Shown here: piece by piece, positions 1-7,427 of the stretch
Numbering within the stretch: position 1 is the first letter of the stretch
Layout: every line of letters begins with the position of its first letter
From: JBKPCD01 sp046727175
GTDB taxonomy: Bacteria; Acidobacteriota; Vicinamibacteria; Vicinamibacterales; 2-12-FULL-66-21
Direction of reading: 5' to 3'
Assembly (NCBI GenBank): GCA_046727175.1
Contig: JBKPCD010000021.1
Location: 1 to 13,668, forward strand
DNA length: 13,668 bases
Made by a program: the position numbers and the translations under genes
The notes under the pieces: model-generated
The model's input: only the letters and a program-made list of their open reading frames with translations
What the model was told of the DNA's origin: nothing
Database searches by the model: none

Positions 1-1
1 C

Positions 2-55
2 GCCGCGCAGATCATGCGCAGGATCCTGGTCGATCATGCCCGTCGTCATACTGCA
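2..55 (+). pseudogene. C-terminally truncated remnant of an ECF-like RNA polymerase sigma factor
   Basis: The first frame reads AAQIMRRILVDHARRHTA. The RRILVDHAR block is characteristic of the ECF-like sigma family common in Acidobacteriota and Planctomycetes, where it lies at the end of region 2. About 100 more residues, including the region 4 helix-turn-helix, should follow. None of this is visible in any forward frame. The reading frame instead runs open without a stop until about 1033, deep inside the next gene, so the sigma gene is cut off near base 55. The 7-nt repeat array at 97-131 starts shortly after the break. The part upstream of the window is unseen, so I cannot say how much of the gene remains. 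The family match is from recognition of a short motif only. Confidence 0.55.
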
Positions 56-96
56 GTGGGCGCTCGTGAACACATCGGTGTCGATTTCTGGAAACG

Positions 97-131
97 CCCA
101 AAGCCAAAAGCCGTGAACCCAAAGCCTGGGG
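97..131. repeat. Degenerate 7-nt tandem array, unit near CCCAAAG
   Basis: Five successive 7-mers can be read: CCCAAAG, CCAAAAG, CCGTGAA, CCCAAAG, CCTGGGG. The two exact CCCAAAG copies are 21 nt apart, three units. The array lies between the sigma-factor remnant and the ribosome binding site of the serine hydrolase. It shares its period, but not its sequence, with the arrays near 4557 and 13483. Confidence 0.6.
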
Positions 132-158
132 GAGTTGGTTCAGGTGCGAGGAGTCAAC

Positions 159-1343
159 GTGAAACGCTATCGTGTTCTGCTAATCGTTCTTTCGCTCTCG
201 ACCGCGATCGCCGGAACGGCCCCGCGCGCGCAAGACGGCACCGCCGCGCATATCGCACGCATCGAGGCGGCGCAGTCGCCGAACCGTCAAGGGTGGGATC
301 CGTACACGCTGCCGCAGCTGATGGAGCGGTTCGGCGTTCCGGGCGTCAGCATCGCCGTCATCAAGGACTACCAGATCCACTGGACGAAAGGGTACGGACA
401 GGCGGACGTGACGACGAAGTCGCCGGTCACGCCGGACACGATGTTCCAGGCCGCATCCATCAGCAAGCCGGTGACGGCGTTCGCGGTGATGCGTCTCGTG
501 GAAGCAGGCAAGCTCTCGCTCGACGAAGACGCGAATCGTTATCTCAAGTCATGGAAGGTTCCGGAGAACGAGTTCACGCGCCGCCGGCCCGTGACGCTGC
601 GCGCGCTCCTCAGTCACACCTCCGGGACCGGCGACGGGTTCGGGTTCCCCGGCTATCATCCATCGGCCGAGCGACCAACGCTGGTGCAGATTCTGAATGG
701 CGACAAACCATCCAACGTCGGACGGGTCTTCTGGGAGAGACCGCCTTTCACGGCCTTCAAGTACTCCGGAGGCGGTACGGTGATCGTGCAGCTGCTCCTG
801 ACCGATACGCTCGGCAAGCCGTTTCACGAGATCATGCGGGAGCTCGTGCTCGATCCGGTCGGGATGAAGAACAGCACGTACGAGCAGCCGCTAGCGTCTG
901 CCCGGGAGGCGAACGCGGCGCGCGCCCACAACGGACGCGGTCGAGAAATGGACGCGAAGTGGCACGTGTATCCCGAGCAGGCGCCGGCGGGTTTGTGGAC
1001 GACGCCCGCCGATCTCGCAAAACTCGCGATTGAATTGCAGAAGGCGCTCCGTGGTGAATCGAAGGTCCTGTCTCGCGCCGCGGCACAGGAGATGGTCACG
1101 CCGGTCGGGACGGGTCCGTACGCCGTCGGTTTCGGGATCGAGAAGCGCAACGAGGGCTGGTATTTCGGACACGGCGGCAGCAACTGGGGATTCCAGTGCA
1201 ATCTGCTGGCGCATCGGCTCAAGGGCTACGGGTACGTGGTGATGACGAACAGCGACAGCGGTGGGCGGTTGAACGCGGAACTGGAAGCGCGCGTAGCGGC
1301 TGGCTACGACTGGGACTCTCTCGACAAGCCAGTGCCACGATAG
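159..1343 (+). CDS. Exported class C beta-lactamase-fold serine hydrolase (penicillin-binding protein/esterase-like)
   Basis: The frame is open from a TTG at 135, but GTG at 159 is preferred: GAGGAG at 148-153 lies 5 nt before it, and the protein then begins KRYRVLL plus a hydrophobic stretch, a normal signal peptide ending near residue 24. That gives 394 residues, usual for the family. The nucleophile motif SxxK is SISK at about residues 100-103. The second motif is Tyr-Ser-Gly at about 202, where true class C beta-lactamases have Tyr-x-Asn. The third-strand motif is HGGSNWG at about 338. Members hydrolyse beta-lactams, D-amino-acid peptides or esters. The YSG variant favours an esterase or peptidase over a resistance enzyme, but the substrate cannot be assigned. 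It is expected in the periplasm. It appears monocistronic, with a hairpin just after the stop. Confidence 0.88.
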   Translation: MKRYRVLLIVLSLSTAIAGTAPRAQDGTAAHIARIEAAQSPNRQGWDPYTLPQLMERFGVPGVSIAVIKDYQIHWTKGYGQADVTTKSPVTPDTMFQAASISKPVTAFAVMRLVEAGKLSLDEDANRYLKSWKVPENEFTRRRPVTLRALLSHTSGTGDGFGFPGYHPSAERPTLVQILNGDKPSNVGRVFWERPPFTAFKYSGGGTVIVQLLLTDTLGKPFHEIMRELVLDPVGMKNSTYEQPLASAREANAARAHNGRGREMDAKWHVYPEQAPAGLWTTPADLAKLAIELQKALRGESKVLSRAAAQEMVTPVGTGPYAVGFGIEKRNEGWYFGHGGSNWGFQCNLLAHRLKGYGYVVMTNSDSGGRLNAELEARVAAGYDWDSLDKPVPR

Positions 1344-1350
1344 CCCAGGC

Positions 1351-1370
1351 GGGGTCTGTATGAAGACCCC
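1351..1370 (+). terminator. Hairpin after the serine hydrolase
   Basis: GGGGTCT at 1351-1357 and AGACCCC at 1364-1370 form a perfect 7-bp stem with a 6-nt loop, 7 nt after the stop codon. No T-run follows, so it is a candidate terminator or 3'-end stabiliser rather than a textbook intrinsic terminator. The rest of the spacer to 1520 shows no gene. Confidence 0.5.
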
Positions 1371-1521
1371 ACCCCACAGCAATCCGTGAGCTCCGGTTCA
1401 ACGCGCACTGCGCCCGCTTGGTGCGATGTTGTGATTCAGCCGGAAGACGTTGTCGGACGGCCGAGAAATCGACAGCTCTGCAGCAGCAACCAATCTTGGC
1501 CGGTCCTCGTCTAAGATGGAC

Positions 1522-1538
1522 ATGTTCGAAACGGACAT
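1522..1538. promoter_or_regulatory. Candidate PadR operator (ATGT-N9-ACAT)
   Basis: ATGT at 1522-1525 and ACAT at 1535-1538 are separated by 9 nt, 21 nt before the start of the first PadR gene. PadR-family repressors are known to bind inverted ATGT/ACAT half-sites about 8 nt apart, so this is a plausible autoregulatory site. A GGACAT direct repeat (1518 and 1533) overlaps it. A possible -10, TAAGAT at 1512-1517, lies just upstream, without a convincing -35. Confidence 0.4.
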
Positions 1539-1559
1539 ATCTCAATCGGAGATGCCCCC

Positions 1560-1889
1560 ATGGTGAAGCCGATCGCGCTGCACATCCTCCTGGCGCTCTC
1601 GGACCGCGATAGTCACGGCTACGCGCTGATGCAGGCCATTCGGGAACAGTCCGGCGGGCAAGTGCCAGTCCAGACCGCGTCGTTCTACCGGCATCTGGCC
1701 AAGCTGATGGATGAAGGCCTCGTGGCCGAAGCCACGGGCCGACGTGAAGCCGACGACCCGAGGCGCGGCGCGTACTACCGGATCACGGGGCGCGGCCGAC
1801 AGGTGCTCGCCGCCGAGAAGCGGCGTCTCCTCGACCTGGTCGCGCAAATGAAGAAGATCCGGTTGTCGCCGCGAAAGGCCGACGCATGA
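1560..1889 (+). CDS. PadR-family transcriptional regulator 1
   Basis: This 109-residue protein has the compact PadR form: a winged helix-turn-helix (about residues 1-80) and a short C-terminal dimerisation helix. Recognisable segments are LHILLALSDRDSHGYALMQAI, of which the HGYALMQ part is typical, and the recognition-helix segment SFYRHLAKLMDEGLV, followed by the wing with YYRITGRGRQVL. The ATG at 1560 is supported by GGAG at 1548-1551, 8 nt upstream. Its stop overlaps the ATG of the downstream permease (ATGA at 1886-1889), so the two are translationally coupled. In Acidobacteriota a PadR gene directly before an ADOP permease is a recurrent pair. The likely role is repression of this operon, relieved by an unknown ligand. 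Confidence 0.9.
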   Translation: MVKPIALHILLALSDRDSHGYALMQAIREQSGGQVPVQTASFYRHLAKLMDEGLVAEATGRREADDPRRGAYYRITGRGRQVLAAEKRRLLDLVAQMKKIRLSPRKADA

Positions 1890-4555
1890 AGCTCTACGAC
1901 TGGCTCCTCGCTGCGTACCCCTCTCGCTTTCGCGAGAGATTCGGCGCCGGCATGCACGAGGCCTTCGCCGAGGACTACGCCCGCTCGCGTGCACGCGGTC
2001 GCCTTGCCGCGTGCGTCTTCCTCGCGACAACCATCGCGCACGCGCTCTGGTTCGGGCTCGTGGAACGACTCCCGCGAGCCGCCACGTTTCGCTCGTTCTT
2101 GTCGGTCGACGTCCGCGACGCGATTCGATCGCTCTGGGCGACGCCGATCATCACCGCCGTCGCCGTTCTCTCACTTGCCCTGGGCATTGGCGCCAACACC
2201 GCGCTCTTCTCGATCCTCAACAGCCTCGTGTTCCGGCCATTGCCCGTGCGCGATCCTCAACGTCTGGTCATGCTGACCAGCGACGGCACGATGACGAGCT
2301 GGACCAATCCGATCTGGGAGCAGATTCGCGATCGACAGCCGGACTTCTTCGAGAGCGCATGCGCGTGGTCGCCGAACCGGTTCAATGTCGCCGGCTCGGG
2401 ACGCGCCGATTTCGTCGACGGCGCTTACGTCAGCGGCGGGCTCTTTCGGACGCTCGGGATCAACCCAATCGCTGGTCGCGCGTTGACGCCGGCCGACGAT
2501 GTGCGAGGCGGTGGTCCGGACGGCCAGATTGCGGTCATCAGCTACCGCTTGTGGCAGCAACGATTCGCCGGCGCGAGTGACGTTCTGGGACGTCAGATCG
2601 TAGTGAATCGCGTCCCGTTCACGATCGTTGGCGTGTCGCCTCCTGGGTTCGGCGGTCTCGAGCCCGGGCAGGCGATGGACGTATTCCTGCCAATCGCATC
2701 CGAGGCTGCCATTCGAGGGCGCGACTCCGCGCTCGATGGCCGATCCAGCTGGTGGCTCCGCGTGATGGCCCGACTACGGCCGAATCAGACTCTCGAAGCG
2801 GCGGCGGCCGCGCTCAATGCCGTCCGTCCCGCCATTCGCGAGGCCACGCTGCCGCCCGATCACCAGAAAATGGTTGCCGGCTTTCTGAACGAACCATTCA
2901 CGCTGGCGTCCGCCCCCACCGGCGTTTCGGAACTCCGCAATCGTTTCGAGCAGCCGCTGGCCATCGTCATGTCCGTCGTGGCCGCTGTTCTCCTCATCGC
3001 GTGCGCGAACATCGCGAATTTGATGCTCGCGCGCGCCGCCGCTCGCCGTCACGAGATGACCGTCCGCCTGGCGCTGGGCGCATCGCGCGCGCGCCTGGCG
3101 TGTCAGACGCTCGTTGAAAGCCTCATTCTGGCGCTGGCCGGTGGCGTCGCCGGGCTTGCGCTCGCCGCATCCGGCGCTGCATTGCTGATCCGCCAGCTCG
3201 GATCGGATGTCGCCACGGTGACATTGGACGTGCCGATCGACTGGCGTGTGCTGGCATTCACCGCGGGTGCATCGCTCGGCGCCACGCTGCTCTTCGGGCT
3301 TGCGCCCGCTCTTGGGCTCGGAAGCGTCGAGCCGCACGACGTCCTGAAAGACCAGAGTCGCACCGTTGCCGGTGAACGACGCGCCGGCTTTCGAAATGGC
3401 CTGGTGGTTGCTCAAGTGGGACTGTCTTTCGCCCTCGTCGTCGGCGCAGGTCTGTTCGTGCGCACGTTCACGACCCTGATGACGACTCCGCTCGGATTCG
3501 ATCCGACTCGGCTGCTGATCGTTACCGTCGACCAGGTGCCCGCAGATGTGCCGCTGAAGAACGTCGCGGCGTTCGGGCAGCGGATCGCGGACGTCATGGC
3601 GACTATCCCTGGCGTCGCGCGCGCGTCGCTGTCACACATCACGCCGTTGAGCGGGCGAAACACAACGAATCGCGTCGTCGTCTCGGGCGGACCGGCGTTG
3701 TCACGTCCCGCCGAGCAGACGGCCTGGGTGGCCGGTGTCGCTCCAGGCTGGTTCGAGACGTACGGCATGCGGGTCCTCGCCGGTCGTGACATCAGCGCAT
3801 CCGACGTGGCCGACGGTGATGCCGTTGCTGTTGTGAACGAGACCTTCGTGCGCCGGTTCGTCGGTCCCCAGACGCCGCTCGGGCGACGTATCAAGGGCGT
3901 GGGGTTTGGTAAATTGGATTGCGTCATCGTCGGCGTCGTCAACGATGCCGTCTACCGAACGGCACGCATCGGTGTTGTCCCGACGATCTATCTGCCGATG
4001 ACACAATTCGGCCGCATCCCTTCCGGGTTCTCGGTCACCGCGAAGTTGACGGCCGAGCGCGTGTCGATCGAGCGCAGCCTGACGGATGCGCTCAGGCTCG
4101 CCGATCCGACACTGGCATTCTCGTTCCGCGATTACACCGACCAGGTGCGCGCCACGCTGGTCCAGGAGCGCCTCGTCGCGATGTTGGCCGGCTTCTTCGG
4201 ACTGCTGGCAATGCTCCTCGCGGCGCTCGGTCTCTACGGCGTCACGTCGTACTCGGTCAGTCGTCGCCGGCCGGAAATCGCCGTGCGTATGGCGCTTGGC
4301 GCCACCGCGGGCGGCCTCGTGCGGTTGGTGCTCCGCCGCGTCGTCACGATGATTGGGCTCGGTACGGTCATCGGCATTGCCTTGATCCTGTGGGCGTCGA
4401 AGTTCATCGGTGCGCTGCTGTTCCAGGTGGACGCACGCGATCCGATCACCATCTGCGGAGCGGCGGCGGTTCTTGCCCTCGTTGGATTGTTTGCCGGGTG
4501 GCTTCCCGCACGAAAGGCATCGAGGCTCGATCCGACCGTCGCGCTGAGAGGCTAA
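1886..4555 (+). CDS. ADOP-type (MacB/FtsX-like) ABC transporter permease 1, with N-terminal prefix domain
   Basis: This 889-residue protein is a duplicated permease. Residues 1-60 form a prefix with the motif YPSRFRERFG and a hydrophobic helix near 41-59. A transmembrane segment follows at about 87-116 (LSLALGIGANTALFS), then a MacB-type periplasmic core at about 125-340. A three-helix FtsX unit at about 357-475 contains RRHEMTVRLALGASR. A second half begins near 503 with another membrane helix, a second extracytoplasmic part to about 755, and a final FtsX unit (about 762-889) with RRRPEIAVRMALGAT and the usual ending LDPTVALRG. No ATPase domain or neighbouring intact ATPase gene exists, hence 'orphan' permease. 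AAAGG at 1874-1878 serves as ribosome binding site and the start overlaps the PadR stop. The substrate is unknown; MacB relatives move peptides, lipoproteins or macrolides. Confidence 0.92.
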   Translation: MKLYDWLLAAYPSRFRERFGAGMHEAFAEDYARSRARGRLAACVFLATTIAHALWFGLVERLPRAATFRSFLSVDVRDAIRSLWATPIITAVAVLSLALGIGANTALFSILNSLVFRPLPVRDPQRLVMLTSDGTMTSWTNPIWEQIRDRQPDFFESACAWSPNRFNVAGSGRADFVDGAYVSGGLFRTLGINPIAGRALTPADDVRGGGPDGQIAVISYRLWQQRFAGASDVLGRQIVVNRVPFTIVGVSPPGFGGLEPGQAMDVFLPIASEAAIRGRDSALDGRSSWWLRVMARLRPNQTLEAAAAALNAVRPAIREATLPPDHQKMVAGFLNEPFTLASAPTGVSELRNRFEQPLAIVMSVVAAVLLIACANIANLMLARAAARRHEMTVRLALGASRARLACQTLVESLILALAGGVAGLALAASGAALLIRQLGSDVATVTLDVPIDWRVLAFTAGASLGATLLFGLAPALGLGSVEPHDVLKDQSRTVAGERRAGFRNGLVVAQVGLSFALVVGAGLFVRTFTTLMTTPLGFDPTRLLIVTVDQVPADVPLKNVAAFGQRIADVMATIPGVARASLSHITPLSGRNTTNRVVVSGGPALSRPAEQTAWVAGVAPGWFETYGMRVLAGRDISASDVADGDAVAVVNETFVRRFVGPQTPLGRRIKGVGFGKLDCVIVGVVNDAVYRTARIGVVPTIYLPMTQFGRIPSGFSVTAKLTAERVSIERSLTDALRLADPTLAFSFRDYTDQVRATLVQERLVAMLAGFFGLLAMLLAALGLYGVTSYSVSRRRPEIAVRMALGATAGGLVRLVLRRVVTMIGLGTVIGIALILWASKFIGALLFQVDARDPITICGAAAVLALVGLFAGWLPARKASRLDPTVALRG

Positions 4556-4556
4556 C

Positions 4557-4599
4557 GGGCCAGGGGCCGGGGGCCAGAGGGGGCCGAGGGCCGGGGACC
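4557..4599. repeat. G-rich 7-nt tandem array, unit near GGGGCC(A/G)
   Basis: The CC dinucleotides fall at 4560, 4567, 4574, 4584, 4591 and 4598, so the spacing is 7, 7, 10, 7, 7. The units read GGCCAGG, GGCCGGG, GGCCAGA, an extra GGG, GGCCGAG, GGCCGGG. It begins one base after the stop codon of permease 1 and ends 18 nt before the -10 of permease 2. Six runs of three or more G on the plus strand, joined by 2-5 nt, make it a potential G-quadruplex. Confidence 0.75.
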
Positions 4600-4617
4600 C
4601 GCAGCCGGTCGTAGCAA

Positions 4618-4623
4618 TATACT
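4618..4623 (+). promoter_or_regulatory. -10 element placing transcription start at the ATG of permease 2
   Basis: TATACT at 4618-4623 ends 7 nt before the ATG at 4631. Transcription would therefore start at or beside the start codon, giving a leaderless mRNA. No Shine-Dalgarno sequence is present. The -35 region falls in the G-rich array (GGACCC at 4595-4600), which matches the consensus poorly. Confidence 0.5.
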
Positions 4624-4630
4624 TTGTCTG

Positions 4631-6988
4631 ATGCGCCTCGATCTCGTCCATCTCCTCAGGACGCTGCGCCGATCCCCGTCCAGTGCGGCGGCTGCCATCG
4701 TGACGCTCTCGCTGACGCTCGGCGCCAGCGCGTCGATTTTCGCAGTCGTAGACGCAGTTCTGCTCACACCACCCCCTTTTACGGATCCCGAGTCGCTCGT
4801 CATCGTTGATGAGACGCCGATAGACGATCCCGCGGCAGCGCCACGACCGGTCAGCTACACGACGTTCGAGGCGTGGCGCCATCGCGCGGGATCTCTGGCG
4901 ACGCTCGAAGCAATCGACGGGACGAACCTGACGCTCACCGGATTTGGTGCCGCTGAGCGACTCAGTGGAACGTACGTCACACCCGGGTTGCTTCCGCTGC
5001 TCGGTGTCACGCCCGTGCTCGGTCGCGGGTTCACGAGCGACGATCTCGGTCAGCGAGTCGCCATCGTGAGTCATGACTTCTGGCACGGAAGGCTTGCAGC
5101 CGATCCCGGCGCAATCGGACGCGAGATCGTGCTTGGAGGGCGCCCCTACACGATCGTCGGCGTCCTGCCGGAGCGGTTCTTCTTTGCGCTCAATCCCTCG
5201 GATTTCTGGATACCGATGCCTGCGACGTCCGCGTCCGCGCGTGCAGCACAGCGCGTCAGCGGCATCGCGCGTCTCGGGCGCAATATCCCACCGGCATCTT
5301 TGGAAGCTGCGTTGGACGACGTGAGTCGCACATCGTCGCCGCCTGCGCACGCGCCTTCGAGACGCCTGGCGGCGGCAATCATCGGCGACGCGAGAAGGAC
5401 GCTCGGCCTGCTCGCTGGCGCGGCGGCGATCGCGGTGTTGATTGCGTTCACGAATCTCGCGGGGCTGCTCATCGTTCGTTCGATCGACCGTCGCCGCGAA
5501 ATGGCAGTCAGGAGCGCCCTCGGCGCGCGCCGTTCCGAGATTGCGAGACATTCGCTCCTGGAGGCGGAGGCGCTCGTCGCCGTGGGCATCGCCGGAGGCG
5601 TGCTGCTCGCGCTCTGGCTGACGCCGGTCGTCGGCCGGCTCGCCCTGCAACAGTTCGGGGCCATCGCAAACCGTGAGATCGCCGTGAGCTGGCGGGTGAT
5701 CGCGGCAATGTCGATCGTTGCGGCGATCTGCGCGTGGATCTGTGGATCGCTGCCGGCGCTCGTCGCGGCCCGTGGCAACGTCGTCGACGTGCTGCGTCGC
5801 GGTGCGACGCCGAGGCCGCGGGAGCTGACCGTGCGGCGCGCGTTCGTCACCGGCCAGGTCGCGCTCGCGTTCGTCTTCGTCGTCTCGGTGACGCTCCTGG
5901 GGCGCAGTCTGGTCACTCTTCTCCGAGTGAATCCGGGCTTCGATCCTCGCGGCGTGCTGGCTTTGAGCGTCTCGGTGCCGGCGGCGAACTACCCGAGCCT
6001 CGAGCGCGTGGTGTCGTTCTACTCCGCGCTCCAAAGCGAGCTCGAGGAACGCCTGGGATCTCGAGCCGTTTCCATCATCAATGAACTCCCGCTGACCCAC
6101 GATCGAGGACGCAGCCTGGTCAGCCTGCGACAGACAGATGTCGGGCGCGAAGCCGTCGTGCGCGAGGCGGGGACCGCGTACTTCGACGTGATGCGTATCC
6201 CGGTACTCGCGGGTCGACCGTTCGACGCCACCGACAACCTGTCGGCTCCCACACGGGTCGTGCTGAGCGAGCAGGTTGCCACACGGGTGTTCGGAGCCGA
6301 GCAGCCAATCGGCCGTCAGATCTGGCTGGCTGCTGCCGGACAAATGGCGGACGTCATCGGCGTCGTCGGCGAGGTCAAGCATCGCGCGCTCGACGCCCCC
6401 GCTTCCCCTACCGTGTACTTGTCCGCCTGGCAGTCCGTTTCGCGCTCGCGCCTGATCGTCGTCAGAAGCGCGCGTCCGGATGCGGATGTGATCGCGGCGG
6501 TCCGCGAAGCGGTCGCGCGGCTCGACCCGAGCCTGCCGGTCTACAGCACGCGACGAATGGCCGCGGTCGTCGAGGCCTCGCCTGGCGTTCCCGCGCGGCG
6601 AGTGCTGACCGCGGCGTTCCTGGGCTTCGCGCTGCTCGCGATCGTGCTCGGTGCGATTGGACTGTTCGGCGTCGTGGCACACGATGTCGCGCGGCGGCGC
6701 GTCGAGCTCGCCATTCGTCTGGCTCTCGGTGCTGACCCGATGCGCATCATGAGAGCAACGCTCGGGCAGGCCGCGATGTTGCTCGCGGCCGGTCTCGTCG
6801 TCGGCGCCTTGCTGTCGCTGTGGGCCGCTCGCACGCTAGGCAGTCTCGTCATCGGCGGCAATCACATCGATCTCGTAAGCGTCAGCGTGGCTACAGCGGT
6901 GCTCGTCCTTGTTGGCGGCGCCGCCGTCGTTCCGGTGGCCAGACGCGCGGCGCGCACCGATCCGCTCATCGCGCTTCGAAGCGAATAA
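4631..6988 (+). CDS. ADOP-type (MacB/FtsX-like) ABC transporter permease 2, without prefix domain
   Basis: At 785 residues this is the shortest of the three permeases. It begins directly at the first membrane helix (about 19-46, LSLTLGASASIFAVV) and lacks the prefix domain of its neighbours. Then come a MacB-like periplasmic core at about 50-245, an FtsX unit at about 256-380 with RRREMAVRSALGAR, a second half starting near 403, a further extracytoplasmic part to about 650, and a last FtsX unit (about 658-785) with RRRVELAIRLALGAD and the end TDPLIALRSE. It has no PadR gene directly upstream; 75 nt separate it from permease 1, with its own -10 (4618-4623), so it may be read from permease 1 transcripts, its own promoter, or both. 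It is probably an inner-membrane protein with unknown substrate. Confidence 0.9.
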   Translation: MRLDLVHLLRTLRRSPSSAAAAIVTLSLTLGASASIFAVVDAVLLTPPPFTDPESLVIVDETPIDDPAAAPRPVSYTTFEAWRHRAGSLATLEAIDGTNLTLTGFGAAERLSGTYVTPGLLPLLGVTPVLGRGFTSDDLGQRVAIVSHDFWHGRLAADPGAIGREIVLGGRPYTIVGVLPERFFFALNPSDFWIPMPATSASARAAQRVSGIARLGRNIPPASLEAALDDVSRTSSPPAHAPSRRLAAAIIGDARRTLGLLAGAAAIAVLIAFTNLAGLLIVRSIDRRREMAVRSALGARRSEIARHSLLEAEALVAVGIAGGVLLALWLTPVVGRLALQQFGAIANREIAVSWRVIAAMSIVAAICAWICGSLPALVAARGNVVDVLRRGATPRPRELTVRRAFVTGQVALAFVFVVSVTLLGRSLVTLLRVNPGFDPRGVLALSVSVPAANYPSLERVVSFYSALQSELEERLGSRAVSIINELPLTHDRGRSLVSLRQTDVGREAVVREAGTAYFDVMRIPVLAGRPFDATDNLSAPTRVVLSEQVATRVFGAEQPIGRQIWLAAAGQMADVIGVVGEVKHRALDAPASPTVYLSAWQSVSRSRLIVVRSARPDADVIAAVREAVARLDPSLPVYSTRRMAAVVEASPGVPARRVLTAAFLGFALLAIVLGAIGLFGVVAHDVARRRVELAIRLALGADPMRIMRATLGQAAMLLAAGLVVGALLSLWAARTLGSLVIGGNHIDLVSVSVATAVLVLVGGAAVVPVARRAARTDPLIALRSE

Positions 6989-7042
6989 CACTCGCAATCC
7001 CTCCCAGGCGTGCGCAGCCCCGGCGCATTCACCTGATCATCA

Positions 7043-7061
7043 CATCTTGACAATCAAGATG
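7043..7061. promoter_or_regulatory. Perfect palindrome over the -35, candidate PadR 2 operator
   Basis: CATCTTG at 7043-7049 and CAAGATG at 7055-7061 are perfect 7-nt inverted arms around ACAAT. The consensus -35 TTGACA (7047-7052) lies inside the palindrome. A repressor bound here would block RNA polymerase. Binding by the adjacent PadR is inferred from position. Confidence 0.6.
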
Positions 7062-7075
7062 AAGGCAGGTATGGT
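7047..7075 (+). promoter_or_regulatory. Promoter of the PadR 2-permease 3 operon
   Basis: The -35 TTGACA (7047-7052) matches the consensus fully. After a 17-nt spacer comes TATGGT at 7070-7075 as -10 (four of six). The ATG of PadR 2 lies 7 nt after it, so the transcript should be leaderless; no Shine-Dalgarno is seen. Confidence 0.7.
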
Positions 7076-7081
7076 CCTTCG

Positions 7082-7417
7082 ATGGAGAAGCCGAATACCG
7101 ATGTCATCCAGGGAACGCTCGACATGGTCATCCTCAAGACGCTGAGCCTCGAGCCGATGCACGGCTTCGGCATCGCGCGGCGGGTCGAGCAGATCTCGCG
7201 CGGCGTGTTCAAGGTGAACCCGGGCTCGCTTCTCACCGCGCTGCAACGGCTGGAGCGCGCCGGCTGGCTCGATGCCGAGTGGCGCGACACCGAGAACTCA
7301 CGGCGGGCGAAGGTCTACACGCTGACGCGCGCGGGGAAGAAGCAGCTCGAGATCGAGACGGCGGACTGGACGCGGCGGGCAGCGGCAATCGCGCGTCTCC
7401 TGAAAGCCGAGGGCTAG
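7082..7417 (+). CDS. PadR-family transcriptional regulator 2
   Basis: This 111-residue protein starts with MEKPNTDVIQGTLDMVILKT and continues with EPMHGFGIARRV, the form typical of PadR regulators paired with ADOP permeases. The winged helix-turn-helix covers about residues 8-88, with recognition helix NPGSLLTALQRLERAGWL (about 46-63) and wing segment RRAKVYTLTRAGKKQL (about 79-94). The C-terminal helix for dimerisation is short. The ATG at 7082 fits both the family start and the promoter position. The permease 3 gene begins 10 nt after the stop, so the pair forms an operon. Its likely job is repression of this operon through the palindrome at 7043-7061. The inducer is unknown. Confidence 0.92.
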   Translation: MEKPNTDVIQGTLDMVILKTLSLEPMHGFGIARRVEQISRGVFKVNPGSLLTALQRLERAGWLDAEWRDTENSRRAKVYTLTRAGKKQLEIETADWTRRAAAIARLLKAEG

Positions 7418-7427
7418 TCACACGTCT

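Noticed and set aside
14..1033. Open frame of 339 codons overlapping the serine hydrolase
   Set aside because: Only its first 14 codons or so carry a recognisable family motif; the rest is Arg-rich out-of-frame sequence of the real gene.
159..1343. Antibiotic-resistance AmpC beta-lactamase
   Set aside because: The Tyr-x-Asn motif is Tyr-Ser-Gly, and there is no AmpR-type regulator; a generic serine hydrolase is the safer call.
3701..6682. Open minus-strand frame of 993 codons across permeases 1 and 2
   Set aside because: The translation is dominated by Arg, Asp, Glu and His with no domain or membrane segments, as expected for the antisense of GC-rich genes; it crosses two clear genes and their spacer.
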